From Streptomyces sp. RPA4-2 (GTDB lineage: Bacteria > Actinomycetota > Actinomycetes > Streptomycetales > Streptomycetaceae): a DNA stretch of 64,000 bases. Shown piece by piece: positions 55,714-63,630 of the stretch; within the stretch, counting starts at the first letter, position 1; the number at the start of each line of letters is the position of its first letter. Location: NCBI RefSeq assembly GCF_012273515.2, contig NZ_CP050975.2, forward strand, positions 1,984,001 through 2,048,000, written 5' to 3'. Made by a program: the position numbers and the translations under genes. The notes under the pieces are model-generated. The model made no database searches. It was not told the DNA's origin and was given only the letters and a program-made list of their open reading frames with translations.

Positions 55714-57080
55714 ATGCGTTCGAAGGAGCGGCGCAGCTCCCAGTCGGTCACCGCGGCGTCGAAGGCCTCCAGCTCGACGCGTGCCATGTTGCGATAGTGC
55801 GCGACCACCTCGTCACCGAAGGCGGCCCGCGCGATGGGACTGTTCTCCCAGAGCTCGGCGGCCTCGCGCAGGGTGGTCGGCACGTGCTCGTACGCCGAGG
55901 TGTACGCGTTCCCCGTGCACGGCTCGGGCAGTTCGAGTTTGTGCTCGATGCCGTACAGGCCGGCCGCGACGAGTCCGGCGACGGCCAGGTGCGGGTTGAC
56001 GTCACCGCCGGGCAGCCGGTTCTCGAAGCGCATCGAACGGCCGTGCCCGACGACGCGCAGGGAGCAGGTGCGGTTGTCGTACCCCCAGGCGACGGCGGTC
56101 GGCGCGAAGGAGCCGGGCTGGAAGCGCTTGTACGAGTTGATGTTGGGCGCGTAGAGGAGGGAGAAGTCCCTGAGCGCGGCGAGCTGTCCGGCGAGGAACC
56201 GGCGCATGGTCTCGGACATGCCGCCGGGGTCCTGGGCCGAGCCCGCCATCACGTTCGTCCCGTCGGCGTCCGCGAGCGAGAGGTGGATGTGGCAGGAGTT
56301 GCCCTCGCGCTCGTCGTACTTCGCCATGAAGGTGAGCGAGACGCCCTCCTGCGAGGCGATCTCCTTGGCGCCCGTCTTGTAGACGGCGTGCTGGTCGCAG
56401 GTGACGAGGGCCTCGTCGTACTTGAAGGCGATCTCGTGCTGGCCCGGGTTGCACTCGCCCTTGGCGGACTCGACGGTGAGGCCCGCGGCCTGCATCTCGT
56501 TGCGGATGCGGCGCAGCAGCGGCTCGATGCGTCCGGTCCCCAGCACCGAGTAGTCGATGTTGTACTGGTTCGCCGGGGTGAGGCCCCGGTAGCGCGCGTC
56601 CCAGGCCTGCTCGTAGGTGTCCTTGAAGACGATGAACTCGAGTTCGGTGCCGACCTGGGCGGTCAGGCCCCGTTCGGCGAGCCGGTCGAGCTGGCGGCGC
56701 AGGATCTGCCGGGGGGCCGCCACCACCGGCGAACCGTCGTTCCAGGCGAGGTCGGCGATGAGCAGGGCGGTGCCCGCGTTCCAGGGGACGCGCCGCAGGG
56801 TGCCGGGGTCGGGGTGCATGGCGAAGTCACCGTAGCCCCGCTCCCACGAGGACATGGCGTAGCCGTCGACGGTGTTCATCTCGGTGTCGACGGCGAGGAG
56901 GTAGTTGCAGCCCTCGGTGCCGTGTTCGAGGACCTCCTCCAGGAAGAAGCGCGCGGCGAACCGCTTGCCCTGGAGGCGTCCCTGCATGTCGGGGAAGGCC
57001 AGGACGACGGTGTCGATCTCGCCGCCCGCGACGAGGGCGCGCAGTTCCTCGACAGCGAGCGGGGGTGTGCGGTCTGCCAC
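55710..57080 (-). CDS. Glutamine-synthetase-like gamma-glutamyl-amine ligase (GlnA4-type)
   Basis: 456-residue member of the glutamine synthetase fold. Beta-grasp N-domain: IDTVVLAFPDMQGRLQGKRFAARFF. Catalytic barrel: VGTELEFIVF, ESAKGECNPGQHEIAF, SCHIHLSLADADGTNVM (ATP/metal His), APNINSYKRFQPGSFAPTAVAWGYDNRTCSLRVVG, MRFENRLPGGDVNPHLAVAGLVAAGLYG. It lacks the adenylylation Tyr loop of true GlnA and resembles the Streptomyces amine-utilising homologues GlnA3/GlnA4, which ligate glutamate to polyamines or ethanolamine. Gene order recalls glnA4 (ethanolamine). ATG 57080. Divergent from a FadR-type regulator, the probable repressor. Confidence 0.88.
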   Translation of the reverse strand: MADRTPPLAVEELRALVAGGEIDTVVLAFPDMQGRLQGKRFAARFFLEEVLEHGTEGCNYLLAVDTEMNTVDGYAMSSWERGYGDFAMHPDPGTLRRVPWNAGTALLIADLAWNDGSPVVAAPRQILRRQLDRLAERGLTAQVGTELEFIVFKDTYEQAWDARYRGLTPANQYNIDYSVLGTGRIEPLLRRIRNEMQAAGLTVESAKGECNPGQHEIAFKYDEALVTCDQHAVYKTGAKEIASQEGVSLTFMAKYDEREGNSCHIHLSLADADGTNVMAGSAQDPGGMSETMRRFLAGQLAALRDFSLLYAPNINSYKRFQPGSFAPTAVAWGYDNRTCSLRVVGHGRSMRFENRLPGGDVNPHLAVAGLVAAGLYGIEHKLELPEPCTGNAYTSAYEHVPTTLREAAELWENSPIARAAFGDEVVAHYRNMARVELEAFDAAVTDWELRRSFERM

Positions 57081-57115
57081 CGGAAAAGCCTCCTTGGGTC
57101 AGCCGAGAGCCATAA

Positions 57116-57131
57116 GGTATTGCCGCATACC
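57116..57131. promoter_or_regulatory. Palindrome in the divergent glnA-like / FadR promoter
   Basis: Perfect inverted repeat GGTAT-TGCCGC-ATACC lies in the 77-base region between the two divergent start codons. FadR/GntR proteins bind short palindromes of this size, so it is the likely operator for the adjacent regulator. Binding is inferred. Confidence 0.55.
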
Positions 57132-57157
57132 ATTGCTTGGGAAGGGGGCACGACCAG

Positions 57158-57904
57158 ATGACGCAGGCGGGTCCTGACCGTGGTCCGGGAAGCGCGGGGG
57201 ACGGGCTGGCGCCGGTGCTGCGCCCGGTGCGGGCGGGCAACGGTTTCGAGGAGGCGCTGGAGCAGATCCTCCAGGTGGTCCGGCTCGGCCTGGTGCCGGG
57301 CGGCGAACGGCTGCCCTCCGAACGGGAGTTGGCGGAGCGGCTCGGGATCAGCCGGGTGACCCTGCGCGAGGTGCTGAAGGTGCTGCAGGACCAGGGTCTC
57401 GTCGAGTCGCGGCGCGGCCGGTACGGCGGCACGTTCGTCCGGCCGAAGGACACGGCACCCGGCCAGGACGAACTGCGGCGCCGGATCGCCGGGGTCGACA
57501 TCGAGGACGTACTGCGCTTCCGGGAGGTGCTGGAGGTGGGGGCGGCCGGACTGTGCGCCGCGCACGGGCTCGACGACGAGCGGGCCGGCCGGCTGCGCGA
57601 GGCGCTCGCCCGCACGCATGACGCGCCGCTCGCCGACTACCGCCGCCTGGACACGATGCTCCATCTCACCCTCGCGGAGCTGGCCGGCTCCCCGTCGCTG
57701 ACGGCCCAGTACGCGGCCGTCCGCGCGTCCGTCAACGACCTGCTCGACTGCATCCCGCTCCTGGTACGGAACCTGGAGCATTCCCAGCGTCAGCACACCG
57801 CGCTGGTCGAGGCGGTGCTCGACGGGGACGCGGACGGGGCGCGGGAGATGATGCGCGAGCACTGTGCGGGGACGGCCGCGCTGCTGCGGGGCTTCCTGGC
57901 GTGA
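57158..57904 (+). CDS. FadR-subfamily GntR regulator
   Basis: 248-residue regulator. GntR winged helix at about 27-95 (FEEALEQILQVVRLGLVPGGERLPSERELAERLGISRVTLREVLKVLQDQGLVESRRGRYGGTFVRP). An FCD ligand domain follows, with metal-binding-type motifs [35 protein letters not shown] and EHSQRQHTALVEAVLDGDADGAREMMREHC (His/Asp positions). ATG 57158 follows AAGGGGGCACGACC. It probably represses the divergent glnA-like operon in the absence of an amine or gamma-glutamyl ligand, and the hydrolase just downstream may share its promoter. Confidence 0.88.
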   Translation: MTQAGPDRGPGSAGDGLAPVLRPVRAGNGFEEALEQILQVVRLGLVPGGERLPSERELAERLGISRVTLREVLKVLQDQGLVESRRGRYGGTFVRPKDTAPGQDELRRRIAGVDIEDVLRFREVLEVGAAGLCAAHGLDDERAGRLREALARTHDAPLADYRRLDTMLHLTLAELAGSPSLTAQYAAVRASVNDLLDCIPLLVRNLEHSQRQHTALVEAVLDGDADGAREMMREHCAGTAALLRGFLA

Positions 57905-58000
57905 GCGCTGGTGGCGTGATGCCCCGCCGCCCGCCCCGCGAGGTGAGAGCATCCTCCAAAGGCATGATTCCGTTCCATTGGATCCGACAGGGAGCGCAGA

Positions 58001-58684
58001 GTGGGCAGCAGACCGCTGATCGGCGTGAGCACGTATCTGGAGTCCGGGGCGCGCTGGGGCGTGTGGGAGCTGGAGGCCGTGCTGCTGCCGGCCGGCTATC
58101 CGCGGCTGGTCCAGCGGTCCGGGGGGCTCGCCGCGCTGCTGCCGCCGGACGAGCCCTCGCTGGCGGCCTCGGCGGTCGCGCGTCTCGACGCGCTCGTGGT
58201 CGCGGGCGGCCCGGACGTCGACCCGGTCCACTACGACGCCGAGCGCTCCCCGCGGACGGGTCCGCCGGCTCACCGGCGCGACGCCTGGGAACTCGCCCTG
58301 ATCCGGGCCGCGCTGGACGCCGGAACTCCGCTCCTGGGCATCTGCCGGGGCATGCAGCTCCTGAACGTCGCCCTCGGCGGCACACTCGTCCAGCACATCG
58401 AGGGCCATGTGAAGGACGTCGGGGTCTTCGGCCGGCACGACGTGAGACCCGTGCCGGGCACGCTGTACGCGGAGATCGCGCCGGAGTCCTGCGCCGTGCC
58501 GACCTACCACCACCAGGCGGTGGAGCGTCTGGGCCAGGGCCTGACAGCGTCGGCGCACGCCGCGGACGGCACGGTCGAGGCGGTCGAACTCCCCCGCCCC
58601 GACTGGGTGCTGGGCGTGCAGTGGCACCCGGAGATGGGTGAGGACCTCCGGGTCGTACGAGCACTGGTGCGAGCCGCGTCCTGA
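58001..58684 (+). CDS. Gamma-glutamyl-GABA hydrolase-type class-I amidotransferase
   Basis: 227-residue peptidase C26 / PuuD-like enzyme, which hydrolyses gamma-glutamyl amides. Catalytic Cys in LLGICRGMQLLNVALGGTLVQHI, catalytic His/Glu in VLGVQWHPEMGEDLRVV. The N-terminus is PLIGVSTYLESGARWGVWELEAVLLPAGYPRLVQRSGGLAALLPP. GTG 58001 follows GGGAGCGCA. With the ligase, aldehyde dehydrogenase and SDR it completes a cycle: glutamylate an amine, oxidise it, release the acid and glutamate. The last 30 bases are repeated downstream nine times (58651-59020). Confidence 0.92.
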   Translation: MGSRPLIGVSTYLESGARWGVWELEAVLLPAGYPRLVQRSGGLAALLPPDEPSLAASAVARLDALVVAGGPDVDPVHYDAERSPRTGPPAHRRDAWELALIRAALDAGTPLLGICRGMQLLNVALGGTLVQHIEGHVKDVGVFGRHDVRPVPGTLYAEIAPESCAVPTYHHQAVERLGQGLTASAHAADGTVEAVELPRPDWVLGVQWHPEMGEDLRVVRALVRAAS

Positions 58685-59020
58685 ACCGCGGTCGTACGGG
58701 CGCGGGGGCGCGAGCCGCGTCCTGAGCCGCCGTCGTACGGGCGCGCTGGCGCGAGCCGCCTCCTGAACCGAGGTCGTTCGGGCGTTGGTGCGCACCGCCT
58801 ACCCGAACCGACGCCGCACGGGCGCTGATGCGCACCATGTCCCCGAGCCGACGCCGTGCGGGCGCGGTGGTGCGAGCCGCCTCCCTGAGCCGCCGCCGTA
58901 CGGGCGTTGGTGCGCACCGCCTACCCGACTGACCCTGCACGGGCGGCGCGCCGGTGCGAGCCGCCTCCCCGAACCGACCCCGCACGGGCGCTCCCCCGAA
59001 CCCGCCTCCCCGAGCCGCCC
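58651..59020. repeat. Nine-copy ~41-bp tandem array continuing from the hydrolase 3' end
   Basis: Units of 39-44 bases, each built on CGTCGTACGGGCGC-GG-GCGAGCCGC-TCCTGA-CCG. The first unit is the last 11 codons and stop of the hydrolase gene (58651-58684), and the others follow without spacers to about 59020. Copies diverge by roughly 10-25%, for example CGCCGCACGGGCGCTGATGC and CGCCGTACGGGCGTTGGTGC. The 428-base gap 58685-59112 before the LysR gene contains this array, then C-rich sequence and no gene. Confidence 0.85.
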
Positions 59021-59112
59021 GGGGCCGGTGGCGTCCTCGTACCGCCACCGTCCAACGCGCGCTTCCGCCCCCACCCCGCACCCTGCCGGCGGCCCCGCGC
59101 GGTAGCCGGGGG

Positions 59113-60096
59113 CTACACCCCGCGCGTCAGCGACAGCAGGTCGCGTGCCGGGCCCGTGGGGCGGTGACCCGTGGGCCAGACCGCCCGCAGGTCCCGCCGG
59201 AGCTCGACACCGGAGAGCGGGATGCTCACCAGACGGTGGGTGGATAGTTCCTCGCCGAGGGCCAGTTCGCTCAGGACGGCGGGGCCCGCGCCGCTCACCG
59301 CGGCGGCCTTGACCGCCGTCGTCGAGGACAGCTCGATCAGGGGCCGGGCCAGACCCCCCAGCGCCGCGTCGAGCACCTGGCGCGTGCCCGAGCCCTCCTC
59401 CCGCAGGATCAACGGGGTCGCCGCGAGCTCCGGCCCCTCCAGCGGCTTCCGGCGCCGTGCCCACGGGTGTCCCGGCGCCGTCACCACGATCAGCCGGTCG
59501 TGCGCGATGACCGCGGAGTCCAGCCCGGCGGGAACCGAGAGCCCCTCCACGAAACCCAGGTCCGCCTCGCCCGTGAGGAGGCGTTCGGCGACGGCGGTGG
59601 AATTGCCCGCGAGCAGGGAGACCGCCGTGTCCGGGCGCTGCCCGCGCAGCGCGATCAGCCAGCCCGGCAGCAGGTACTCGGCGATCGTCATGCTCGCCGC
59701 CACCCGCAGCCGCGAGTCGCGCCGGTCCCGCAGCGCCTGCGCCCCCGCGTCGAACGCCTCGGCCGCCTCCACGACCCGCCGCGCCCAGTCCGTGACCAGC
59801 GCGCCGGCGTCCGTGAGACGCGAACCCCGGGGTGAGCGGTCGACGAGCGCCACGCCCAGCTGCCGTTCCATGGAACGGATCCGGCTGCTGGCCGCGGGCT
59901 GCGTGATCCCCAGCTCCCGCGCGGCCCGTCCGAGGCTCCCGAGCCGGGCCACCGCGAGCAGCAGCTCCAGCGCCCCGAGATCGGGCACCCGGTGCGCGAT
60001 CCCGACCGCGGCAGGCTCACCGGCGCCCCGGCCCCTGACCGGCTCACCGGCCTGCGCCGCCCTGTCGCCCGTCGGTTCCTCCGCGCTCGCACCCAT
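59113..60096 (-). CDS. LysR-type transcriptional regulator
   Basis: 327-residue LTTR. After a ~35-residue Gly/Ala-rich lead, the HTH is DLGALELLLAVARLGSLGRAARELGITQPAASSRIRSMERQLGVALVDRSPRGSRLTDAG. The effector domain has LRVAASMTIAEYLLPGWLIALRGQRPDTAVSLLAGNSTAVAERLLTGEADLGFVEG. It is divergent from the TDT transporter across 70 bases containing a T-N11-A palindrome (60106-60118), the classic layout for LysR control of the neighbour. The resemblance to CbbR/YeiE-type LTTRs with the NSTAVAERL motif is noted, but the effector is unknown. Confidence 0.9.
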   Translation of the reverse strand: MGASAEEPTGDRAAQAGEPVRGRGAGEPAAVGIAHRVPDLGALELLLAVARLGSLGRAARELGITQPAASSRIRSMERQLGVALVDRSPRGSRLTDAGALVTDWARRVVEAAEAFDAGAQALRDRRDSRLRVAASMTIAEYLLPGWLIALRGQRPDTAVSLLAGNSTAVAERLLTGEADLGFVEGLSVPAGLDSAVIAHDRLIVVTAPGHPWARRRKPLEGPELAATPLILREEGSGTRQVLDAALGGLARPLIELSSTTAVKAAAVSGAGPAVLSELALGEELSTHRLVSIPLSGVELRRDLRAVWPTGHRPTGPARDLLSLTRGV

Positions 60097-60105
60097 AAAG
60101 CCAGC

Positions 60106-60118
60106 TTATGCCCCCATA
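60106..60118. promoter_or_regulatory. LysR-type T-N11-A box between LysR and TDT genes
   Basis: TTATGCCCCCATA contains the perfect palindrome TATG-CCCC-CATA and satisfies the T-N11-A consensus, ten bases from the LysR start and 49 bases before the transporter start. Confidence 0.55.
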
Positions 60119-60166
60119 GACCCGTACTCCCTGGCGGGGAACCCGTACCGGCGGGACCGTGGAGCC

Positions 60167-61414
60167 ATGGTCACCGCAGCCCATCCCGTCCTCCCGCTCA
60201 CCGCCGCCGGAACCCGGCGTCCGCGCGCCGCCGCCGTCCGCCATCTCGGCCCGAACTGGTACGCCTCGGTCATGGGCACGGCGATCGTGGCCACCGCGGG
60301 AGCCGGCCTCCCCGGCACCGTCCCGGGCCTGCGGACCTTCTGCCTCGCCGTCTGGGCGCTCTCGGCCGTCCTGCTCATCACCCTGCTCGGCGCCCGCGCC
60401 CTGCACTGGACGCACCATCGCGACCAGGCCCGCGCCCACCTCCTCGACCCGGCCATGGCCCCCTTCTACGGCTGCCTCGCGATGGCTCTGCTGGCGGTGG
60501 GCGGCGCCACCCTCGTCGTCGGCCGGGACTGGATCGGCACCCCCGCCGCGGTCGCCGTGGACGCCGTGCTGTTCGCAGTGGGGACGGTGACCGCCCTCGC
60601 CGCCGCCCTGGCCGTCCCGTACCTGATGATCGTGCACCACCGCATCCGGCCCGACCAGGCCACTCCCGTCTGGCTGCTCCCCCTCGTCGCGCCCATGGTC
60701 TCCGCCGCCGTCGGACCGCTGCTGGTCCCGCACCTCCCGCCGGGGCAGGCCCGCGAGGCCCTGCTCCTCGGCTGCTTCGCGCTCTTCGGGCTGAGCCTGC
60801 TGGCCACCTTCGTGATGCTGCCGGTGATCTTCGCCCGGCTGCTCACCGGGGGGCCGCTGCCGCTCGCCCTCACCCCCACGCTGTTCCTCGTCCTCGGTCC
60901 GCTCGGCCAGTCCACGACCGCCACCGGCAAGTTCGGCGACTTCGCGCCGGGGGTCGTGCCGGCCCCGTACGACCAGGGCTTCGCCCTCCTGGCGGTGCTC
61001 TACGGGGTCCCCGTGATGGGCTTCGCGCTGCTGTGGCTCGGACTGGCGGCCGCGATGGTGGCACGGGCCCGCCGCCGGGGCATGGGGTTCTCGATGACGT
61101 GGTGGGCGTTCACCTTCCCGGTGGGGACCTGCGTCACCGGCGCCGAGTCGCTGGCCCGGCACACCGGTCTCCTCATCTTCGACTGGCTGGCCGTCGCCCT
61201 GTACGCGCTCCTGATCGCCGCCTGGGCCGTGGCCACCGTCCGCACCCTGCAGGGCGTGATCAGCGGGGCGCTGCTCGCAGCGCGGCAGCCGGCCAAGTCC
61301 GCTGGTACTGACCCGGCCGAACACCCGCGCGTGCCCCGACGCCCTGGGCCTGTCGGGTACGTGCTCCACCTGGGCGGAGCTGAGCCCACTCACGTGGAAC
61401 CGGTCAAGGACTGA
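60167..61414 (+). CDS. TDT-family transporter (SLAC1/TehA fold)
   Basis: 415-residue membrane protein with about ten helices. It begins with the family's signature HLGPNWYASVMGTAIVATAGAGL, then FCLAVWALSAVLLITLLGARALHW, HLLDPAMAPFYGCLAMALLAVGG (the DPAMAPFYG block), LVAPMVSAAVGPLLVPHLP, and GMGFSMTWWAFTFPVGTCVTGAESLARHTG. The TDT family includes dicarboxylate transporters, tellurite-resistance and sulfite exporters, and SLAC1-like anion channels. The LysR neighbour fits an anion exporter such as sulfite, but this is not decisive. ATG 60167 follows GGAGCC. The last ~50 residues are polar and probably cytoplasmic. Confidence 0.87.
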   Translation: MVTAAHPVLPLTAAGTRRPRAAAVRHLGPNWYASVMGTAIVATAGAGLPGTVPGLRTFCLAVWALSAVLLITLLGARALHWTHHRDQARAHLLDPAMAPFYGCLAMALLAVGGATLVVGRDWIGTPAAVAVDAVLFAVGTVTALAAALAVPYLMIVHHRIRPDQATPVWLLPLVAPMVSAAVGPLLVPHLPPGQAREALLLGCFALFGLSLLATFVMLPVIFARLLTGGPLPLALTPTLFLVLGPLGQSTTATGKFGDFAPGVVPAPYDQGFALLAVLYGVPVMGFALLWLGLAAAMVARARRRGMGFSMTWWAFTFPVGTCVTGAESLARHTGLLIFDWLAVALYALLIAAWAVATVRTLQGVISGALLAARQPAKSAGTDPAEHPRVPRRPGPVGYVLHLGGAEPTHVEPVKD

Positions 61415-61583
61415 ACCGGGAGATACCGGGTTCCAGTACCACCCGGACCGGCACCTTCCACCCGGCGTGATCCCCGGACGAGGCGCACCGACGGTGTGGG
61501 AACGCCGCGACCTCATGGTGCGAGCTGTGACTCCCTGCTCGTATCGTGAAGAGGCAGACAGCGGCTTGGTGAGCAGGAAAATC

Positions 61584-62693
61584 ATGGCAGAACCGGCGGT
61601 CGACTACGCGGCGGTGTTCCAGGCGCTTCCCGGAGCGGTGGCGCTGGTGACTCCGCAGCTGATCTTCGCGGACGCCAACGCGGAGTTCCTGCGCCTCCGG
61701 GGCCTCCCGCGCGAGCAAGTGGTCGGTCGCTTCCTTCCCGAGGAGCCGCCCGACAACGACGCCGCCGAGCCTCTCCTGCTCAGAGTTCTGGCCTCACTGC
61801 GCCGGGCCGTGGAGACAGGCGAGCGCAGTGTCGTGGCACTGCAGCGCTACGACATGGAGGACCACGAGCAGCCCGGGGTATGGCACGAGCGGTATTTCAA
61901 CGTGACCAACGTTCCCGTGTTCGGACCTGATGGGCGGATGACGCTGCTGCTCCAGCGGCTGGAGGACGTCACCGAGCTCATCCGCGCCCGTGAAGTCGCT
62001 CTGACCTTGCAAGAAGCCATGTTGCCCGCTCCTCGCCCGGTCGGCAGGCACCCGGCGGCCGTTCGCTACCGGCCCGCCGCCGAAGCGCTGAACGTGGCCG
62101 GTGACTGGTACGACCTGGTCGACCTGCCCGGCGATCGCATCGCCGTCGCCGTCGGCGACGTCGTCGGCCACGGTCTCTACGCGGCCGGTGTCATGGGACA
62201 ACTGCGCAGCGCCCTCACCGCGGCCTCTCTCGTCCCCGAAGGCCCCGCCCGCGCCCTGGAAGTTCTCGGGCTGTACGCCCGCACCGTCGACGGCGCCGAG
62301 AACACCACCGTGGCCACGGCATTCGTCGACTGGGAGAACCACTCCATCACCTACAGCAGTGCCGGCCATCCCCCACCAGCGCTCCTGCGCACGGACGGAA
62401 CCGTCGAGTTCCTGGACCAGGCCACCGACCCGCCACTGGCCGCCCGTCCTGAACACGGCCCCCGGACCCAGGCCGTCACGGCCTTCCGCGAGGGCGCCGT
62501 CCTCGTGCTGTACACCGACGGTCTGATCGAACGCCGCGGCGAAGACATCGACAAGGGCCTCGCCCGGCTCGCCGACTCCCTGGCCCGCCACCAGGCGGAC
62601 GACCCCGAAACCCTCGCCGACGCCGTGCTCACCGACCTGATCCCGCCCGGTGACGCCACCGACGACACCGCCCTGGTCATCGTCCGGCTCTGA
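61584..62693 (+). CDS. PAS-SpoIIE (PP2C) serine phosphatase
   Basis: 369-residue soluble phosphatase. A PAS domain at about 8-140 (VDYAAVFQALPGAVALVTPQLIFADANAEFLRLRGLPREQVVGRFLPEEPP...WHERYFNVTNVPVFGPDGRMTLLLQRLEDVTELIR) senses an unknown signal. A SpoIIE domain follows: LQEAMLPAPRPV, YRPAAEALNVAGDWYDLVDLPGDRIAVAVGDVVGHGLYAAGVMGQLRSAL, ITYSSAGHPPPALL, VLVLYTDGLIERRGEDIDKG, DATDDTALVIVRL. All PP2C metal ligands are present. ATG 61584 is preceded by AGGAAAATC; GTG 61569 is an alternative. It would feed a partner-switching sigma-factor pathway, but no anti-sigma gene is near. Confidence 0.9.
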   Translation: MAEPAVDYAAVFQALPGAVALVTPQLIFADANAEFLRLRGLPREQVVGRFLPEEPPDNDAAEPLLLRVLASLRRAVETGERSVVALQRYDMEDHEQPGVWHERYFNVTNVPVFGPDGRMTLLLQRLEDVTELIRAREVALTLQEAMLPAPRPVGRHPAAVRYRPAAEALNVAGDWYDLVDLPGDRIAVAVGDVVGHGLYAAGVMGQLRSALTAASLVPEGPARALEVLGLYARTVDGAENTTVATAFVDWENHSITYSSAGHPPPALLRTDGTVEFLDQATDPPLAARPEHGPRTQAVTAFREGAVLVLYTDGLIERRGEDIDKGLARLADSLARHQADDPETLADAVLTDLIPPGDATDDTALVIVRL

Positions 62694-62763
62694 ACACGGG
62701 CCGCCGCGTTCGCCCGCCCGCCCACCTCGGCCGAAGGTGGCCGTCCTGCCGCTGCCTCGGCAT

Positions 62764-63504
62764 CTACCCTGCTCGCAGCGCCCGGCCGAGCACCTCCGGC
62801 GCCCGCGCCAGCGACGGTCCGTACCAGGTCAGGTGTCGTCCGTCGACGAGTGCGCAGGGCACGTCCCCGAAGGCTTCGGGTCCGTCGTCGGCGGTGAAGC
62901 GGTACGGCTCGTCGGGCAGCACCACCAGCTCCGGGGCCGCCGCGCGGAGCTCGGCGAGAGGGATACGGGGATAGCGGTCCTCGTGCCCCGCGTACACGTT
63001 GTCGACGCCCAGGCGCGCCAGGACGTCCCCGGCGAAGGTGTCGCGGCCGAGGACCATCCAGGGGCGCCGCCAGATCGGCACGATCGCGGCCGTCCGGTGC
63101 TCCGGGTCGGGCAGTCCGGCCCACGCCGACTCCGCCTCGTCGAGCCAGCGGGGCCGGGTCCGCGCCCCGCACGCCGTCAGCACCCGGTCGAGTTCCCGGA
63201 GGGCTCCCGGCACGTCCCTGACCTCCGTGACCAGCACCTCGATCCCCGCCGCGCGCAGGGCGTCCAGATCGGGGCCGCGGTTCTCCTCCTCGTTGGCCAC
63301 CACCAGGTCGGGGCCGATCCCTACGATCCGCTCGACCCGGGGGTTCTTGGTGCCGCCGACCCGGACGACGTCGAGGTCCGGCGGATGGCTGCACCAGTCC
63401 GTCGCGCCGGCCAGGGCGCCGGGGACGGTGACCGCGACGGCCTCGGTGAGCGAGGGCACGAGCGACACGACCCGTGGTCCGCCGGTGCTCGTCCTCCCGC
63501 TCAT
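62764..63504 (-). CDS. Helical-backbone metal receptor (BtuF/FecB-like)
   Basis: 246-residue protein of the vitamin B12/siderophore-binding fold: RVVSLVPSLTEAVAVTVPGALAGATDWCSHPPDLDVVRVGGTKNPRVERIVGIGPDLVVANEEENRGPDLDALRAAGIEVLVTEVRDVPGALRELDRVL, then a helical backbone and RRPWMVLGRDTFAGDVLARLGVDNVYAGHEDRYPRIPLAELRAAAPELVVLPDEPYRF. No signal peptide or lipobox is seen at ATG 63504, unusual for a transporter component. The cytoplasmic form is common in Streptomyces, often annotated as helical backbone metal receptor or cobalamin-binding protein. Alone, without permease or ATPase genes. Confidence 0.8.
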   Translation of the reverse strand: MSGRTSTGGPRVVSLVPSLTEAVAVTVPGALAGATDWCSHPPDLDVVRVGGTKNPRVERIVGIGPDLVVANEEENRGPDLDALRAAGIEVLVTEVRDVPGALRELDRVLTACGARTRPRWLDEAESAWAGLPDPEHRTAAIVPIWRRPWMVLGRDTFAGDVLARLGVDNVYAGHEDRYPRIPLAELRAAAPELVVLPDEPYRFTADDGPEAFGDVPCALVDGRHLTWYGPSLARAPEVLGRALRAG

Positions 63505-63630
63505 GGGCGCGTCCCCGCTGTCGTGATCAGCGGGGACGAGGTGACCGCGGCGCTTTCGAAGACGTGACGGGAGGTTCCGGACATGGCGCCAGTATCGCAG
63601 TGCCACCCGGCCCGGATCCGCGCGGAAGGG

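Noticed and set aside
58651..59020. CRISPR array
   Set aside because: The repeats are contiguous with no unique spacers and no cas genes are nearby.
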